Source: Sweltsa coloradensis
Lineage: Eukaryota > Arthropoda > Insecta > Plecoptera > Chloroperlidae
Length of the DNA stretch: 64,000 nucleotides
Assembly: GCA_024449915.1 (NCBI GenBank)
Contig: JAMZAV010000765.1
Location: 62,001 to 126,000 of the forward strand
Direction: 5' to 3'
A program made the translations under genes and the position numbers. The notes beneath the pieces were generated by a model that ran no database searches, was not told where the DNA came from, and worked only from the letters and a program-made list of their open reading frames with translations. Of this stretch, positions 1 to 10,814 are shown piece by piece. The first letter of the stretch is position 1; every line of letters begins with the position of its first letter.

Positions 1-684
1 GGTACCCGAAGTCATCCCTACTTGAAAACAAAACAGATGAATTGAATGAGCGTAATAAAGACTTCAAATTTAACAACCATATTTAATTATTAAAAAAGTC
101 GGAAGCGTTTTTTGTTAGTATGTTTTATTGTCAGTCGCCCATCTAATCGTATGGCGTTAGATAGTAATAAAATATATTTATTAAACGATCGTTACTATGC
201 TTTTTGCAAACGAGATTTAGAAATAACTTAATAAGTTATTTGTTTATTTTTGATAGTGTTTTTTTAAATAACTGTATTAAATACTATTCATCTACAGTAT
301 TGTAATGATTTCCATTGTGACAGTTTCGCAAGCCTGCTTGGTAATATCTGCAACGAATCAACGAAATTTAATTGCCCAAAATATGTATAGGTATTTTAAA
401 TAGGCGCCCAATAATTTTCGAGTTTCAGTTAGTTCGTGGAGTTGATACACTTCCGGCTGGGCGCGATGCGACGTTGGGGCAACCTCTATGGTTTCATTTA
501 CGAACTTCATGCGTAGCCACGAGCTAGCGAAACTCTAGTGGCACTCGCAGCGCTCGTAGATTTCCGTAAATGAACTTGATGAGTGGGAGAGAAATTTTTG
601 GTACAATATTTAACATGGGCGTGACGTCTCTAGCTAAGGATGGTTATATACTCAAAGCTACTAGGGTGTAGTCTACTAGGGTGT
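1..684. other. Non-coding, AT-rich; no gene recognised
   Basis: No splice-consistent exon or transposon ORF was found here. Two short related blocks near 490-520 and 565-590 (TTTCATTTACGAACTTCATG-like and TTCCGTAAATGAACTTGATG-like) suggest an old inverted or direct repeat. Because GHITM runs leftwards, this stretch is probably part of its intron 3'-ward of exon 2. Confidence 0.4.
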
Positions 685-692
685 ATTTTTAC

Positions 693-1101
693 TAGGGATG
701 CCCAACGATATGAAAATCCATTATTGATATTGAAAAAAAATGGCCAAACGATATCGATATATATCGATATTTTCCCTCCAATTTTTAAATATAGTTTCCA
801 TGACAGTTTCCACAACATGTGCGTCTTCCCATCGCCACGCCCACTGAATGACGCCAGTTCGAGCCGTGCCGTGCTTAGCCGCACCGGGCCGCAACCGTGC
901 CGTGCCGAGTGCACTCTCAGCAGACGACGCGATGTCGACTGGATACTGCAGAATTACTCAATGCCGAAACCAAATTTTTTCATTTTTTACGCGTTTTTAA
1001 CGCAATTTTGGTACTTTTAAATATCCCGATATAGAAAACAAATATCGATATCGAAATTAATTGTGTGTATCGATATATATCGATATCGATGGGCAACCTT
1101 A
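693..1101. mobile_element. hAT-type MITE (409 bp) with 8-bp TSD ATTTTTAC
   Basis: Ends read TAGGGATGCCCAACGATAT and, reversed, TAAGGTTGCCCATCGATAT. An exact ATTTTTAC duplication flanks the element at 685-692 and 1102-1109. The sub-termini carry palindromic ATATCGATATATATCGAT words. The 8-bp duplication and the TAGGG...CCCA end fit the hAT superfamily. It has no transposase. Confidence 0.85.
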
Positions 1102-1129
1102 ATTTTTACTAGTATTACAAGGCTGCTTT

Positions 1130-1400
1130 GCAAATGAATGTGTAATTTAATAATTTTAGAAAGTCATTTTTTCGATTGTTGTTTTTAATTGTTTCCATAT
1201 TTAGTTAGGCCGTCCGAACTGTTCTGTATAGAAACAACCAAATTTTCTTACACCATATTGACATGATTGTGTAGGAAAAATAGGTTGTTACTACATAGAA
1301 CAGTCGGGACGGCCAAACTAAATATGGAAACAATTAAAAACAAAAATCAAAAAAAATGACTTAGGCCTATGTTGTTTTCTAAAATTACACATTCAAATGC
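1130..1400. repeat. Large imperfect palindrome (arms about 115 bp)
   Basis: The left arm (1130-1243) is matched in reverse complement by 1284-1400, including TAGTTAGGCCGTCC against GGACGGCCAAACTA and a TGAATGTGTAATTTTA block at the outer ends. The loop is about 40 bp. It looks like a fold-back MITE or a head-to-head repeat pair; no target duplication was identified. Confidence 0.65.
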
Positions 1401-1403
1401 GTT

Positions 1404-1690
1404 TTCCAATCGCGTTGATGGATGAGCTCTTTTGGTTAACTATTTCTATCCTTTTATTTCAGTCATGTTTTGTTCCATGTAGGCCTTTGCCTTCAACCAA
1501 GCGAGGGCAATTGACAGCGAGTCAGTGAGAGACCGAGAACCGACATGCACCTAGTCGTGCCAGCTGCGGAAAGGTGCGGAGCCACGACGTCATATTGCTT
1601 TTTCGATGCCCTGCAAGTACAATTTTTATAAGAAATAGTTCTTCGATTGTACCAAAAAAATGTGGTAGGTCTAAGTTCAGAGTAGGGATG
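1404..1690 (-). repeat. Fragments of the HELN repeat family
   Basis: The words CGCGTTGATGGATGAGCT near 1412-1430 and AAGAAATAGTTCTTCGATTGTACC near 1629-1652 followed by CTAAGTTCAG match, in order, the 3' subterminal part and the interior of the full HELN copy at 12741-13499. Intervening sequence is unrelated or lost. Confidence 0.5.
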
Positions 1691-2863
1691 GAACGGTTAA
1701 ACGTTAAAACGTTTAGTGGCCGGGTAGAGGCTAGTAAATTCGTCTCAGGGAATAACGGGTGTCAATTGTGCGATATACCCTACATTGTTCCTTACGACGC
1801 GCACTTGCCACTAGTGACAAGAGTGACACTTGACAAGCCGCCGGTTGATCGTCTGGCACCGGCAAAGTGCAGGTAAACTGTGGGTAAAGTGCCGTTGCCG
1901 CCATTACAGGTTCCGGGGAAATAGACCGCCGGAATAACGATGCGTAAAATTATTGATTTGCGCGGTCCAAAAAAAATGCATTTAACTAAATTAGTTAGTC
2001 AGGGTTAAACGTTTAAGAAACTACCTGTTTTTACACTTTGCCTATTCGAGACAATAAGTGGTGACAGATGAGGATGAAGTATGAACAGAAGGGAGGAGGG
2101 GAAACCCGGTACCGGCATGTAGCCTTCTCCTTTTCGAAAAGTACCAAGGGGACTAACGGCCCATCCGAAAGGACGGTGTAACCTTGACAGTCATAGGTTC
2201 CTCCACTAACCCGGACTGCCTCAAAGATTTTGAAAGTCCCTTCAAAATTTTATCGAACAAACACACACAAAATAATACCCGAGCTATTTTCATCAAATAT
2301 CTTGAGCCCGTGTCCAACATTACATTGGGTTTGGGGGAGCAGCGCTCTAATCCATTTCTTGGGCTAACATCTTCGTTACTGTGGCTAGCCAGGCATGCTA
2401 CAACTACATCTTCTTTCTCAATCACCTCCTCTGCTACCAGAGGTCTGTTCAATAGCTTCACCTCCATCTATTGCGGTCTTCCCACAGTCTTTCAGCTTAC
2501 ATTTCGATCAATATTAAATTCCTCTTTTCTCAACACTGCCTTAATACATATTAGGGCCTTTATACAAATTACATTGTCGCTGATGTGACAAAACCTCTCA
2601 AGAGACATTTCGAAAATTGTTCCAAGGAAAGCCAAAAACATCATATCTTCTGCATTTTAGCACATTAATTTTAAATAAATAAACTTGAAATTATCCTTCA
2701 AATTGAAAATGGTGACTATTTTATTAGGGTTGGGATTTGTCATCAATTACTTTCATTGGATATTGATGTCAAAGCAAAAATTTACTTTCGATTTGGCATT
2801 GTATCGATTACGATTTTGATCTTAAATCAAAATAATTTAATCTAATCAATGCTGTTAACTTAC
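1691..2863. other. No recognised gene; one unassigned open frame on the minus strand
   Basis: A 104-codon minus-strand frame at 2153-2467 has acidic and valine-rich stretches (VAEEVIEKEDVVVACLA) but no family I recognise and no good splice context linking it to GHITM. It could be a decayed transposon ORF. The rest is AT-rich and non-coding. Confidence 0.3.
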
Positions 2864-3005
2864 CATGAACCCACTTTTGGAGACAAGGTTAAGCATTGTT
2901 GGCGATCTTAGGACTGCAGCAGCACTGGCAGCTGTCAACACAATGGAACTCCCAAAGTACATGTATGTGTCTTTAATTCGTGCTTTAACATAATCTGGCC
3001 AGAAT
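2864..3005 (-). CDS. GHITM: GHITM/TMBIM5 homologue, coding exon 2 (partial gene)
   Basis: This 142-nt internal exon is bounded by TTGCAG (acceptor, just above 3005) and GTAAGT (donor, just below 2864) on the minus strand. The first base completes the valine codon split with exon 1, then 47 codons follow, starting FWPDYVKARIKDTYMYFGSS and ending in NLVSKSGFM in phase 0. This matches the family segment after the first hydrophobic stretch (vertebrate GHITM has a WPQYVKDRI...TYMYL segment here). The protein is an inner mitochondrial membrane member of the BAX-inhibitor/TMBIM superfamily, linked to cristae organisation and ion/proton exchange. The exon covers the second membrane segment (roughly SSIVLTAASAAAVL). 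Later exons, encoding most of the TMBIM core, are not visible at 1-2860 and should lie left of the window. Confidence 0.9.
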
Positions 3006-4085
3006 CTGCAATAAATATCATGGGTTATATCTCATACTCATAGTGCATACCAAATAGGGTTACTGCTTTAAACTGCTATTGACATGCCTCTATTGATAGG
3101 CCCTAATTTTAATTTTAATCCTGAATTATATCCTAACACTTGAGGAAATGTCTATTCTACTACATTAATAATCAATGTTTATATAATCAATAGATGGTTC
3201 CTTACGAGATATATTTATTATCGATTAAAAATATAAAAATAAAACTTATTGGTTTCCTAAATCTGTTACGTACCAGAACCAATAATAATACAATGCTCAC
3301 AGAAAGCCATCATTCACTCAAAGCATATAGGCCTAACTACGATAGGCCTAGGTACAGTAAGTACTATAAAACTTAAAATTGTTAAATGACATTTAAAGGC
3401 CTAGGCCTACTATTAAATATTTTGAAAAGGAGAAGCAACATAAATCATTGCTTGTGTACTAAATAAGCCTACTAATCAATTAATCGATCATTGCCCATCA
3501 ACCCTTAAATACCCTACCAAATTAAATTTAAGTAGCCTCATAAAAAGTCAAAGACAAAGTGTACACGATGGCTTTAATTTAGGGTAAGTTAGGCCTAAGG
3601 CAAGTTATAATCTGTCCGTAGCAGCAAATTTGCATGCAAATTCACACTTTGCTACAACCAAATATGTGGAGTAGGCCTATTTAATTCCTATCATAATTTT
3701 ACACTCTTCTATATATAATATATAAATAATAAATATATCTTTTAACTCCTATTCCTGTAGGCCTACAATGTAGAATTGTATTTCTCAATTATGGATACCC
3801 TACTTTGGATGCAATTATGTAATACTAGGTAGGTCCTAGTCCTACCGGTAGGCATACACTAAGCCTACATAAGCCAAGGAAAATAGGCCTGGTTAAGTCT
3901 TTGTGTATAGCAACAAATACCTCGAATGTGAAGTTTGCATTTTGAAAGCACCAAAAGAAACCTTTAAGGAAACTCATGAAATTAGCACTTAGGCTACTTC
4001 AAGGTAGTAATTTTAAGGTAAAGTAGTAAGCCTACCATAAACATACCATTGCCCCCCCCCCCCTTATCATAAGCTGTTTACTCAC

Positions 4086-4410
4086 ACAGCATGGTCAATA
4101 GCTCCACTATGTTTGGACATTCCCAATCCGTAGAAACACAGAGCTCCCAGACCCAGCGCTGCTCCCCCAGCCAGCGCTCCTTGTCCGATGTTAAACGCAG
4201 TCTCACCGGCAGGGGCCATAGCTTTCTCTCGTAGCGTTCGTCTCCTTGCAAGCCGCTGGGAGAACGAGTCTCGGCCATCATTGGCGAATGTGCGAAGAAG
4301 TTGATTTTTTAGAGCAGAAGGCTTGAATAACACATTGGTTCTTGCAGTAGTAGATGCTTTTAGCATAGGGCTAAAAGATACATGGCACAGCCTTGCGACC
4401 AACATTTTTA
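4086..4410 (-). CDS. GHITM: GHITM/TMBIM5 homologue, first coding exon
   Basis: The ATG is at 4405-4403, five bases inside an exon whose acceptor (ATTTTCAG) abuts 4410, so a non-coding exon must lie upstream. The exon gives 106 codons plus two bases and ends at GT|GTGAGT. The N terminus (MLVARLCHVSF..., rich in Arg, Ser and Thr, few acids) looks like a mitochondrial presequence. It is followed by an Arg-rich stretch (SQRLARRRTLREKAM) and the family segment GGAALGLGALCFYGLGMS (vertebrates: GGAAVGLGALCYYGLGLS), the first hydrophobic segment. Identification rests on this motif and on the WP.YVK..I..TYMY motif of the next exon. The intron to exon 2 is about 1.08 kb, AT-rich and full of AGGCCTA words, with no other gene seen in it. 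Confidence 0.9.
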
Positions 4411-4558
4411 CTGAAAATATTAAAAGGAAAATAAAATAAATTACTGTTGATTCAAGGGTAAGTCAAAAGCAGGCTGTAAAGGATTCATTTATCAAAACCA
4501 CTGCTGCCTAGATGCTACTCAAGGCTCCAGTGATCAACTCATGCAATGTGCAATATAC

Positions 4559-5043
4559 ACTACGTTTACCACAGGCTCTAGTCCGGCTTACACTGGGCCG
4601 GTTTTATCTAGTCCGAGGTGTATATCAACAAAACTAAGCCGGCCTACTCCAGCCCAATTTCAAGCCGAACTAGCCACAGCCTGCTAGACCTACTAGAACG
4701 TCGGGTTTCAACCACTCTTACCAAAACAAAATTATTAAATGAAACCAATTATTAAACTGTTGCTATATTATATAGCCTATATGACTTATTTGCATGGAGC
4801 GCATCTATTCTCGCCCGATTTGTTCTAGAACGGTACCTGGATACTCATAATCCTCCTCATCAAGTTGCAGTGAAGTGTTTATCAGACTGGACTAGTTCGT
4901 TTGAAGCGGTCTAGACTCGTTGGCAAACGAGTCTAGATCGGTTCCCATCTGGGCCGGCTCCATGCGTTTATCAAGCCATGTAGGCCGGCCTAGAGCTAGG
5001 CCGGCCCAGTGTAAGCCGGACTAGAGCCTGTAGTAAACGTAGT
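4559..5043. mobile_element. MITE with about 40-bp terminal inverted repeats in GHITM intron 1
   Basis: The left end begins ACTACGTTTACCACAGGCTC and the right end is its near-perfect reverse complement; homology continues inward through a GGCTTACACTGGGCCGG block for about 40 bp. The 485-bp element has no ORF of note. The interior is rich in inverted GGCC/AGTCCGG words. No clear target duplication was found, so the superfamily is left open. Confidence 0.7.
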
Positions 5044-5120
5044 AACAGTCCGACTTCCATGTTATACCATTAGGGCCTAGTACCAATTGTGCACTTTTAT
5101 ATAGGTCCAAAAAAAATTAC

Positions 5121-5300
5121 CTGCATGTACTTCACCCCCAAATAGTCATTTTTAGACCGGGACCCCATTCGTCTCGCCATTAATTTAGCTATGGCGGCCA
5201 TCTTTAAAGAATTAGATTCAGATTCAAAAAAATGTTTATTCTCAAGAAAATTAGATACCGGTACATGGTACATAAAATAAACACAAGAGAAGAGAATAAT
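5121..5300 (-). other. GHITM: Probable GHITM 5' untranslated exon with an upstream ORF
   Basis: The first coding exon begins with an acceptor, so a leader exon is required. The best donor upstream is CAG|GTAATT at 5121/5120. In this stretch an ATG at 5201-5199 in good context opens 27 codons to the donor (MAAIAKLMARRMGSRSKNDY...). Splicing to 4410 would place TAA directly after the CAG, ending the upstream ORF two bases before the GHITM ATG. The 5' limit given is approximate because the transcription start cannot be seen. Alternatively transcription starts below 5201 and the ATGGC word is only a promoter element. The 711-nt intron holds a MITE (4559-5043). Confidence 0.5.
5191..5201. promoter_or_regulatory. 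YY1-like ATGGCGGC/GCCAT element near the presumed GHITM start
   Basis: The plus strand reads ATGGCGGCCAT, giving a YY1-type core (ATGGC) on both strands. YY1 sites of this form are common at starts of nuclear genes for mitochondrial proteins. Position fits a GHITM promoter or early leader; the role is inferred. Confidence 0.35.
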
Positions 5301-5403
5301 CGAGAGAAGCCCACATAAGCACAGTGCTTGTGTGTGGGCAGTTACAAGACATGTTAAATTCATAACAATTAGGCCTACCTACAAGATGTCAGCAAAGTTA
5401 TAA

Positions 5404-6160
5404 TTGGATGAGGAGAGTAGCAAGCAAAGCAAAGATTCCATTTCACTACACTGGAGAAAAAAATCCGGAATGTTTTTTTTTCTTTCTTTCTTTTTTTGTA
5501 TTTTTGTGGCCTTCCGCAAATGCTCTGAACCTACTACTAGAACTGCCACCTTTTTGAGCGCAATCGAAAAATTATATCTCATAAAAATCGCATTTTTACG
5601 ATTTTTTTTTATTTTTCAAAAATTTCTTCGACAAATAACATCTAGGCCTACATGCTTTATTCGATTGTAATAATTTTTTCACAGAACCCTTATTTTATGA
5701 ATTAATATATTCGTGTGAAATTTGATCGTAATCAAAAAATTATTTCTCATGAAAATCGCAATTTTACGATTTTTTTTTATTTTTTAAAATTCTTCGACTT
5801 ATAACACCTACATGCTTTATCCGATTGTAACGTTTTTTTTACAGCTAACCTTTATTTTGTGAATTGATATATTCGTGTGAAATTTGAGCGGAATCGAAAA
5901 ATTATTTCTCATGATAATCGCAATTTTCCAATTTTTTTTGATTTTTTAAATTTCTTTGACTTATAACACCGACATGCTTTATCTGATTGTAATGATTTTT
6001 TCACAGAACCTTAATTTGATAAATTTATATATTCGAGTGGAATTTAAGCGTAATCGAAAAATTATTTCTGATAAAAATCGCAATTTTACACTTTTTTTGT
6101 TTCTAAAAAATTACGCTCATCCAACAACGCGCCTGAAAAAGCGTTTGCGAAGCTTCCTAG
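5404..6160 (+). mobile_element. HELN copy D: Helentron-like non-autonomous element (757 bp)
   Basis: It starts TTGGATGAG, ends with ACGCTCATCCAACAACGCG, a GC-rich loop and TTCCTAG, and lies between A and T with no target duplication. The middle is three to four degenerate tandem units of about 170 bp, each with AATCGAAAAATTATTTCTCAT, TTTTACGATTTTTTTT and ACATGCTTTAT words. The subterminal inverted pair (GGATGAG/CTCATCC), 3' stem and CTAG end resemble non-autonomous Helentrons. It is close kin to the copy at 59523-60281. Confidence 0.65.
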
Positions 6161-6167
6161 TTTAAAT

Positions 6168-6385
6168 TAATAGTAATATTTCTCAATTTGTTTAGTCGGG
6201 AAACACTCCCGTAGGTGTAATTGATATTATTTACTACAATTCAGAAATTAAAAAAGTCCGCCCCAACCGGGAATCGAACCACGGATCTCCCGCATCTGTC
6301 TGGAATGCGGGAGATCCGTGGTTCGATTCCCGGTTGGGGCGGACTTTTTTAATTTCTGAATTGTAGTAAATAATAATAGTAATGT
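6168..6385. repeat. Inverted duplication of a tRNA-derived SINE end
   Basis: A near-perfect hairpin of about 70-bp arms (about 6233-6302 against 6309-6378) has the B-box-like GGTTCGATTCCCGG in each arm next to a tRNA-like stem, then TTTTTTAATTTCTGAATTG and an AATAAT tail. The flank TTTCTCAATTT...GGGAAACACTCCCGTA recurs at 61801-61850, so this is a repeat family. It is not a working tRNA gene: only the 3' half is present, twice, head to head. Confidence 0.7.
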
Positions 6386-6513
6386 ACAATGTTAAAAAAG
6401 AAATACCTATATGCAAGGAAGCAATTTATATGGTAAAAATTCTTAACTTAACATTGAATTGTTTTTTTACCTGGATCCACGTACTTAATGCAGCAATGCT
6501 AGAGACTTAAAAC

Positions 6514-6611
6514 TAGGGATGACATCGGGTACTCGGTACCGCAACTCCTACCCGAACTCCTATCGGAGTCGACTTCCATTTTCAAAAGAGTCGACCCCAA
6601 AAAAAAAAAAA

Positions 6612-6653
<42 letters not shown>

Positions 6654-7010
6654 ATAAATTGAATGAGATTGCACTTGTTGTCTCGTTAGTCGTTATCTTA
6701 TCTCAAAACGTAAACATAAAAAATCAGCGAGAGTCTTGGCCGTGCCAAGATACAAGCAAGCTAGCGGTGGAGTTAGTTATTGGGATTTTAGGCCACAAAA
6801 CAGTAAAGTTAACAGTGCCCTCGAGGGTGGGGGGGGGGAACGGCCGGACAGCGTTGTGCACTAGAGTAGTGGGCTAAAAATAACTTGCAAAAATTTCAAA
6901 AAAAAAAAAAGAAAAAAAATTTTTTTTTGATTGCGGATCGGGAGTCGACTCCTACCCGTTCCAAAGGCTTCCGGAGTCGCTCCAATATTTACTACCCGAT
7001 GTCATCACTA
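6514..7010. mobile_element. hAT-type MITE with 8-bp TSD (7 of 8 identical)
   Basis: The ends TAGGGATGACATCGGGTA and, reversed, TAGTGATGACATCGGGTA are flanked by CTTAAAAC (6506-6513) and CTTAAAAT (7011-7018). The interior has a long A/T run at 6599-6647 and repeats of GGAGTCGACTCC. No transposase. Confidence 0.8.
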
Positions 7011-7294
7011 CTTAAAATTAACTAAACTAAATTAGAAATAGACAAAGGAATTTTTATGAAAAAATCTAGCCTTGAGACTAAGTTACAAGTACCTAATAGG
7101 CTAGAACTGATTGGGCATTATGATTGTTGTTTAATCCTTTTTCAAAGAGCCATTTCTTCACGTTATTTTTAAAAGAACATAGAGAAGAAGCAAAACATTT
7201 TTCACGTAAGGTATTCACGGTCGTAGAAAAGAAACATGTCTTTGACCAGACCCGGTTTTTCCTAGGTAGGAATAATCCATGTCTGGTTGAAAGC

Positions 7295-7987
7295 TAGGGG
7301 TGGGCGAACCTAGGTTTTTGACTTTCGAGCCGAACTCGAACTTTTGAACCAAAAATTTTTGAACTTCGAACTCGAGCCGAACTTTTGAAAATCCATTATC
7401 ATTCTGTAACGAATAGACATTTATAAAATTTACAAAAAAAAGTTATAAAAAATCTTTAATTTAAATATAAAAGCTCAAAATAAAGGCTCCATTTCGTCAT
7501 AAAAAATTCAATTAATTCAAACTATTTTTTCAAATTTTGCGTATTTTCAAATTTCCCGCCGTTAAGTTTCAATAATGTTGGTACTTCATAGATCAAGAAG
7601 CAAAATTTCTAGTTTATGTTGCCGACCCTGCACGACGAGTGTGAATTGTGACGATCGAGCCAATCACAGATGCGCACCGCCTTCTAACAGATAGCTTCGT
7701 CGTGACGTCATGGCGTGACAAACGAGAACTTTTTAAGGCGCTGGAACTTGGAAAATCAGCTGTTAGAAATATCCAGTATGGCGATCGCTGCTTTGTTGTT
7801 TTATTACGCGAACGATGTATAAAATCAGTTTTTGGCGTGTTTTTGGCGTAATTTCAAGACGAAGTTCGTTTAAAGTTCGAAGTTTTGATAAAAACCGAAC
7901 TGGAGCTTAAAAAGTCGAGCCCGAGCCGAGCCGAACTTCAAAAAAGCTCGGCTTGGGCTCGAGTTTTCGAACGTTTGCCCACCCCTA
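7295..7987. mobile_element. hAT-type element (693 bp) with perfect TSD TTGAAAGC
   Basis: Ends are TAGGGGTGGGCGAAC and, reversed, TAGGGGTGGGCAAAC. The duplication TTGAAAGC is exact at 7287-7294 and 7988-7995. Both sub-ends hold repeats of TTCGAGCCGAACTCGAA-type words. A 67-codon frame inside (7648-7851) resembles no transposase that I know, so it is non-autonomous. Confidence 0.87.
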
Positions 7988-7999
7988 TTGAAAGCCTAG

Positions 8000-9400
8000 T
8001 ACTAGAGCGTGAACCTGACACATTCAGCTGTATAAAGTCACTAGGCCTACCGTGGCAATAAAAATAATAATTTGCACTCAAGCATATTAAACATATTGAA
8101 AAATTTACACTCTAAATTTACAGGCTTTTTCCTTATGTAGGTACGACATCGATGTGTTTAACCACCTAATCTAAGATTTAGTCATTAATGTTTTAGAAAA
8201 TATAGATTTTTAATATTTTATAATGATCCACGGTAGGCTGCTGAGCTGAGATGGTGAAGCCAATTTAAAAATTCATGTTCATGTCCTGAACGGAGAGGAC
8301 TCCGTCGCTCGCTCGATTTTCACCTTGCGATTACACAGCTCTCCGAGCGACTCGCTCCGGCAATATCAAACACGAAAGAGCGCGCTCGGAAGCCATTATC
8401 AAACGCGCTTGAGTCTCGGCGGAGCAATTGAGAGAACGGATTGCATTATCAAATGCAATGTGTATTTAATATCCCTGGCCTAGCCTGGGCCTAGCCTACC
8501 AGGCTTACCTTGGAACTTCTTTGGTTCATGGGCCCCAAAAAACAACAAGGCCAATTTGTTTTTTCATGCTTTTTAGTAGCTAGATCACGTAAAACTATTA
8601 GGCCTACTTATTATACCTACAAAACCTTTAACGTTGCTATTTTTGGCGAAACTCCTTTTCGGTTGAAAGCCCTTTGGGGCCTAGCCTATATTTAAAATAG
8701 GGCTAGAAACGTTAAAGGTTTTGTAGGTTTTTTCAAGCCAAAACAAGTTGTTTTTTGGGGCCTATGAACCGAAGAAATTCCCTTACCTTTCGTGTTTTAT
8801 GTTCTTAAAGGTAGGTAATGGCATTGGTAATGGCTTTGTGTATTTAATATCCCTGGTAATGGGTTTGTGTATTTAAAATCCCTTTGGGTTTGGGTTTCCG
8901 TTTATTGGATCTTGGTTTCTATGGCCCCTAGGTTTTAGCCCGGGGCCTAGGCCTACATTACATGCCTAATTAATTAGTAATTACTATTATTCACTACCAT
9001 GTAGGTACTTACCTAGGCTTCGTAGCCCCTAAAAGGTTATAGAAGTCAGAAGCTCAAGAAGAAATTATGCTAGACTGATATAAATTTTGATGAAAGAATG
9101 ATGACACTTGAATTCAGGTTATGCAAGTTTTGTTTTGTTCCATTCACCGCCTACCAACCAGTTTTCTCGAGTATTCCGCACAGCCTTCCCAACGCCGCGC
9201 TGAACTTGGCGCTAAAATTTAAACTCAAACGAGTCAAGGCAGACGAGTCTGCATTCAGAATTATATTATTTAATTGAATGAAGCTATTTTTTTCATTACA
9301 GTTTTACGTGAAAAAGGGCCTAAAACTTTCTCAACTCGTAAATATAGATATTAATGTTTCTTAATTAATTTTGAGGTGGCGCATTCTAAACTTTGAACTA
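8000..9400. other. Intergenic; an imperfect inverted repeat at 8505-8790
   Basis: No gene found. At 8505-8790 two arms share TTCTTTGGTTCATGGGCCCC / GGGGCCTATGAACCGAAGAA and ACAAAACCTTTAACGTTGC / AAACGTTAAAGGTTTTGTAGG in inverse order, which looks like a fold-back element. Near 8285-8450 is a patch rich in CGCTCG and GAGCGA words of unknown kind. Confidence 0.45.
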
Positions 9401-9404
9401 TTGA

Positions 9405-9580
9405 TTAATGGCTTTCGTGAAGGTTATTCTTGTGAAAGTCAGTTAGCGACTCTATTCAGGATTTGTCTGATGAGGTTAACAATAAAGGGGAAGTTGATGC
9501 AATACTACTGGATTTTTTCAAGGCATTAGATATGGTGCCTCTGCCTCATGATATATTGATAAGCAAAATAAACGAATTAC
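9405..9580 (+). pseudogene. LINE reverse transcriptase fragment
   Basis: Translation across two frames gives INGFREGYSCESQLATLF and DAILLDFFKALDMVP, the RT motifs usually read as GFR.G.S...QL and DFSKAFD.V. Only this piece is present; what follows is a different repeat rich in TATTTGAAATACAAAATAC. Confidence 0.65.
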
Positions 9581-9598
9581 TCACAGGAAGGCTACAGG

Positions 9599-10712
9599 GT
9601 TGTTGTTGGGCAAAATACCCAAAGAAAATGTATTTGAAATACAAAATACAGATACTGCAATGTTGGGTATTTGAAATACAAAATACTAGATACTTTCAAA
9701 TCATGTATTTGAAATACAAAATACAAATGTATTTTCCAAAATACTTTTCAAAATACAAAAAACATTTGTACACTCGCATGATAAGTTGAAAAAAAAAGTT
9801 GAGTTTTAAAAAAGGATAAAAAGGACTAAAATCGAAAAGATGACTGCATTATCGATCAATAGGCTAATTTTAAATGTTTAAAGTTTAAAAATTATGCAAA
9901 TTTTCCCAACAGTCAACAGACAGGTGTTATTATGATTGGATGGAAGGTAGGTATTGATGTAAAACATACAGTTTTAGTACTGGTATGTGTTTACATAACA
10001 TTTGCCTTTAGCAAAACTAGTTTCTCAAACATCGAATCTGATAGCAATAAGTGGTGTCCTCGAAGACTGTTAATCATACTTGCAAAAGAAAAAAGTCTTT
10101 CGACAGAGTGTGGCGCAGTTTTAACTATAAAACACGTTTTAGAAACCTGTACAAAATATAGTAGTGATAGAAAAGATTTTAAATTAAAACCTTCCCTCAA
10201 AGAAATTTTATCAGACAACTCCACGACAAGCGATAACGTTATTAATTTCTTACAATTTCATATTTATTTAGCAATCAGAAAATTCGATGGGCACTGATAA
10301 CTTTACTGTTGTGTGCCCTAAAACCCCAATATCTAGGTAACTAACTAACAGGAGCAGATGATGGCAGGCTGGTATTATAACGTATGAAGGCTTGTCTCAC
10401 TCTGGGGTACGATTGTAACATTGCTAGATCTCGACGAGCATCGTTCATGTAGTGTAGGACTTCAAGTTCGATTTTTAATGGTTTGGTTCGAGAAAAATAA
10501 AATAAAAAATGAAATGAAATGTATTTCAAACATTGAAACTTTGATGGTGAATATAAAAAATTATTTAAGTATTTTGCACAATACAAAGATACTTGAATAT
10601 TAAGTATTTGAAATACAAAATACAGATACTTTTACTGTGAGTATTTGAAATACAACATACAAATGTATTTCAAATACGTATTTGAAAATACATGTATTTT
10701 GATACTGCCCAT
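9599..10712. mobile_element. Possible nonautonomous DNA element with TATTTGAAATAC subterminal arrays
   Basis: The left side (9599-9770) begins near TGGGCAAAATACCC and repeats TATTTGAAATACAAAATAC; the right side (10560-10712) has the same words and ends ...GATACTGCCCA. This is the layout of a hAT-like element with TGGGCA ends. No matching 8-bp flank was found, so the pairing of the two ends is uncertain. Between them lies the LINE 3' end described separately. Confidence 0.4.
9985..10345 (+). pseudogene. LINE ORF2 C-terminus and 3' tail
   Basis: The frame to the stop at 10295-10297 carries TECGAVLTIKHVLETCTKY, a partial zinc-knuckle type C...H....C pattern typical of the C-terminal end of non-LTR ORF2 proteins, followed by SLKEILSDNS. 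The 3' end has the simple tail CTAACTAACTAAC common to such LINEs. It is 5'-truncated. Confidence 0.6.
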
Positions 10713-10783
10713 GTCTCCGGTAGTAGTGGTAGTGGTGGTGGTGATGGGGGTGGTGGTGGTGGTTGTAGTGGTAGGTAGTAGTG

Positions 10784-10814
<31 letters not shown>

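Noticed and set aside
2153..2467. GHITM third exon on the minus strand
   Set aside because: It lacks the hydrophobic TMBIM segments and any suitable acceptor in phase.
5404..6160. CRISPR-like array (regular 170-bp repeats)
   Set aside because: The repeats are degenerate and long, without unique spacers of fixed size; they are the interior of a HELN element in a eukaryote.
6270..6345. tRNA gene on either strand
   Set aside because: Only a 3' half with a B-box is present in each arm of a perfect hairpin, and the sequence continues into a SINE tail.
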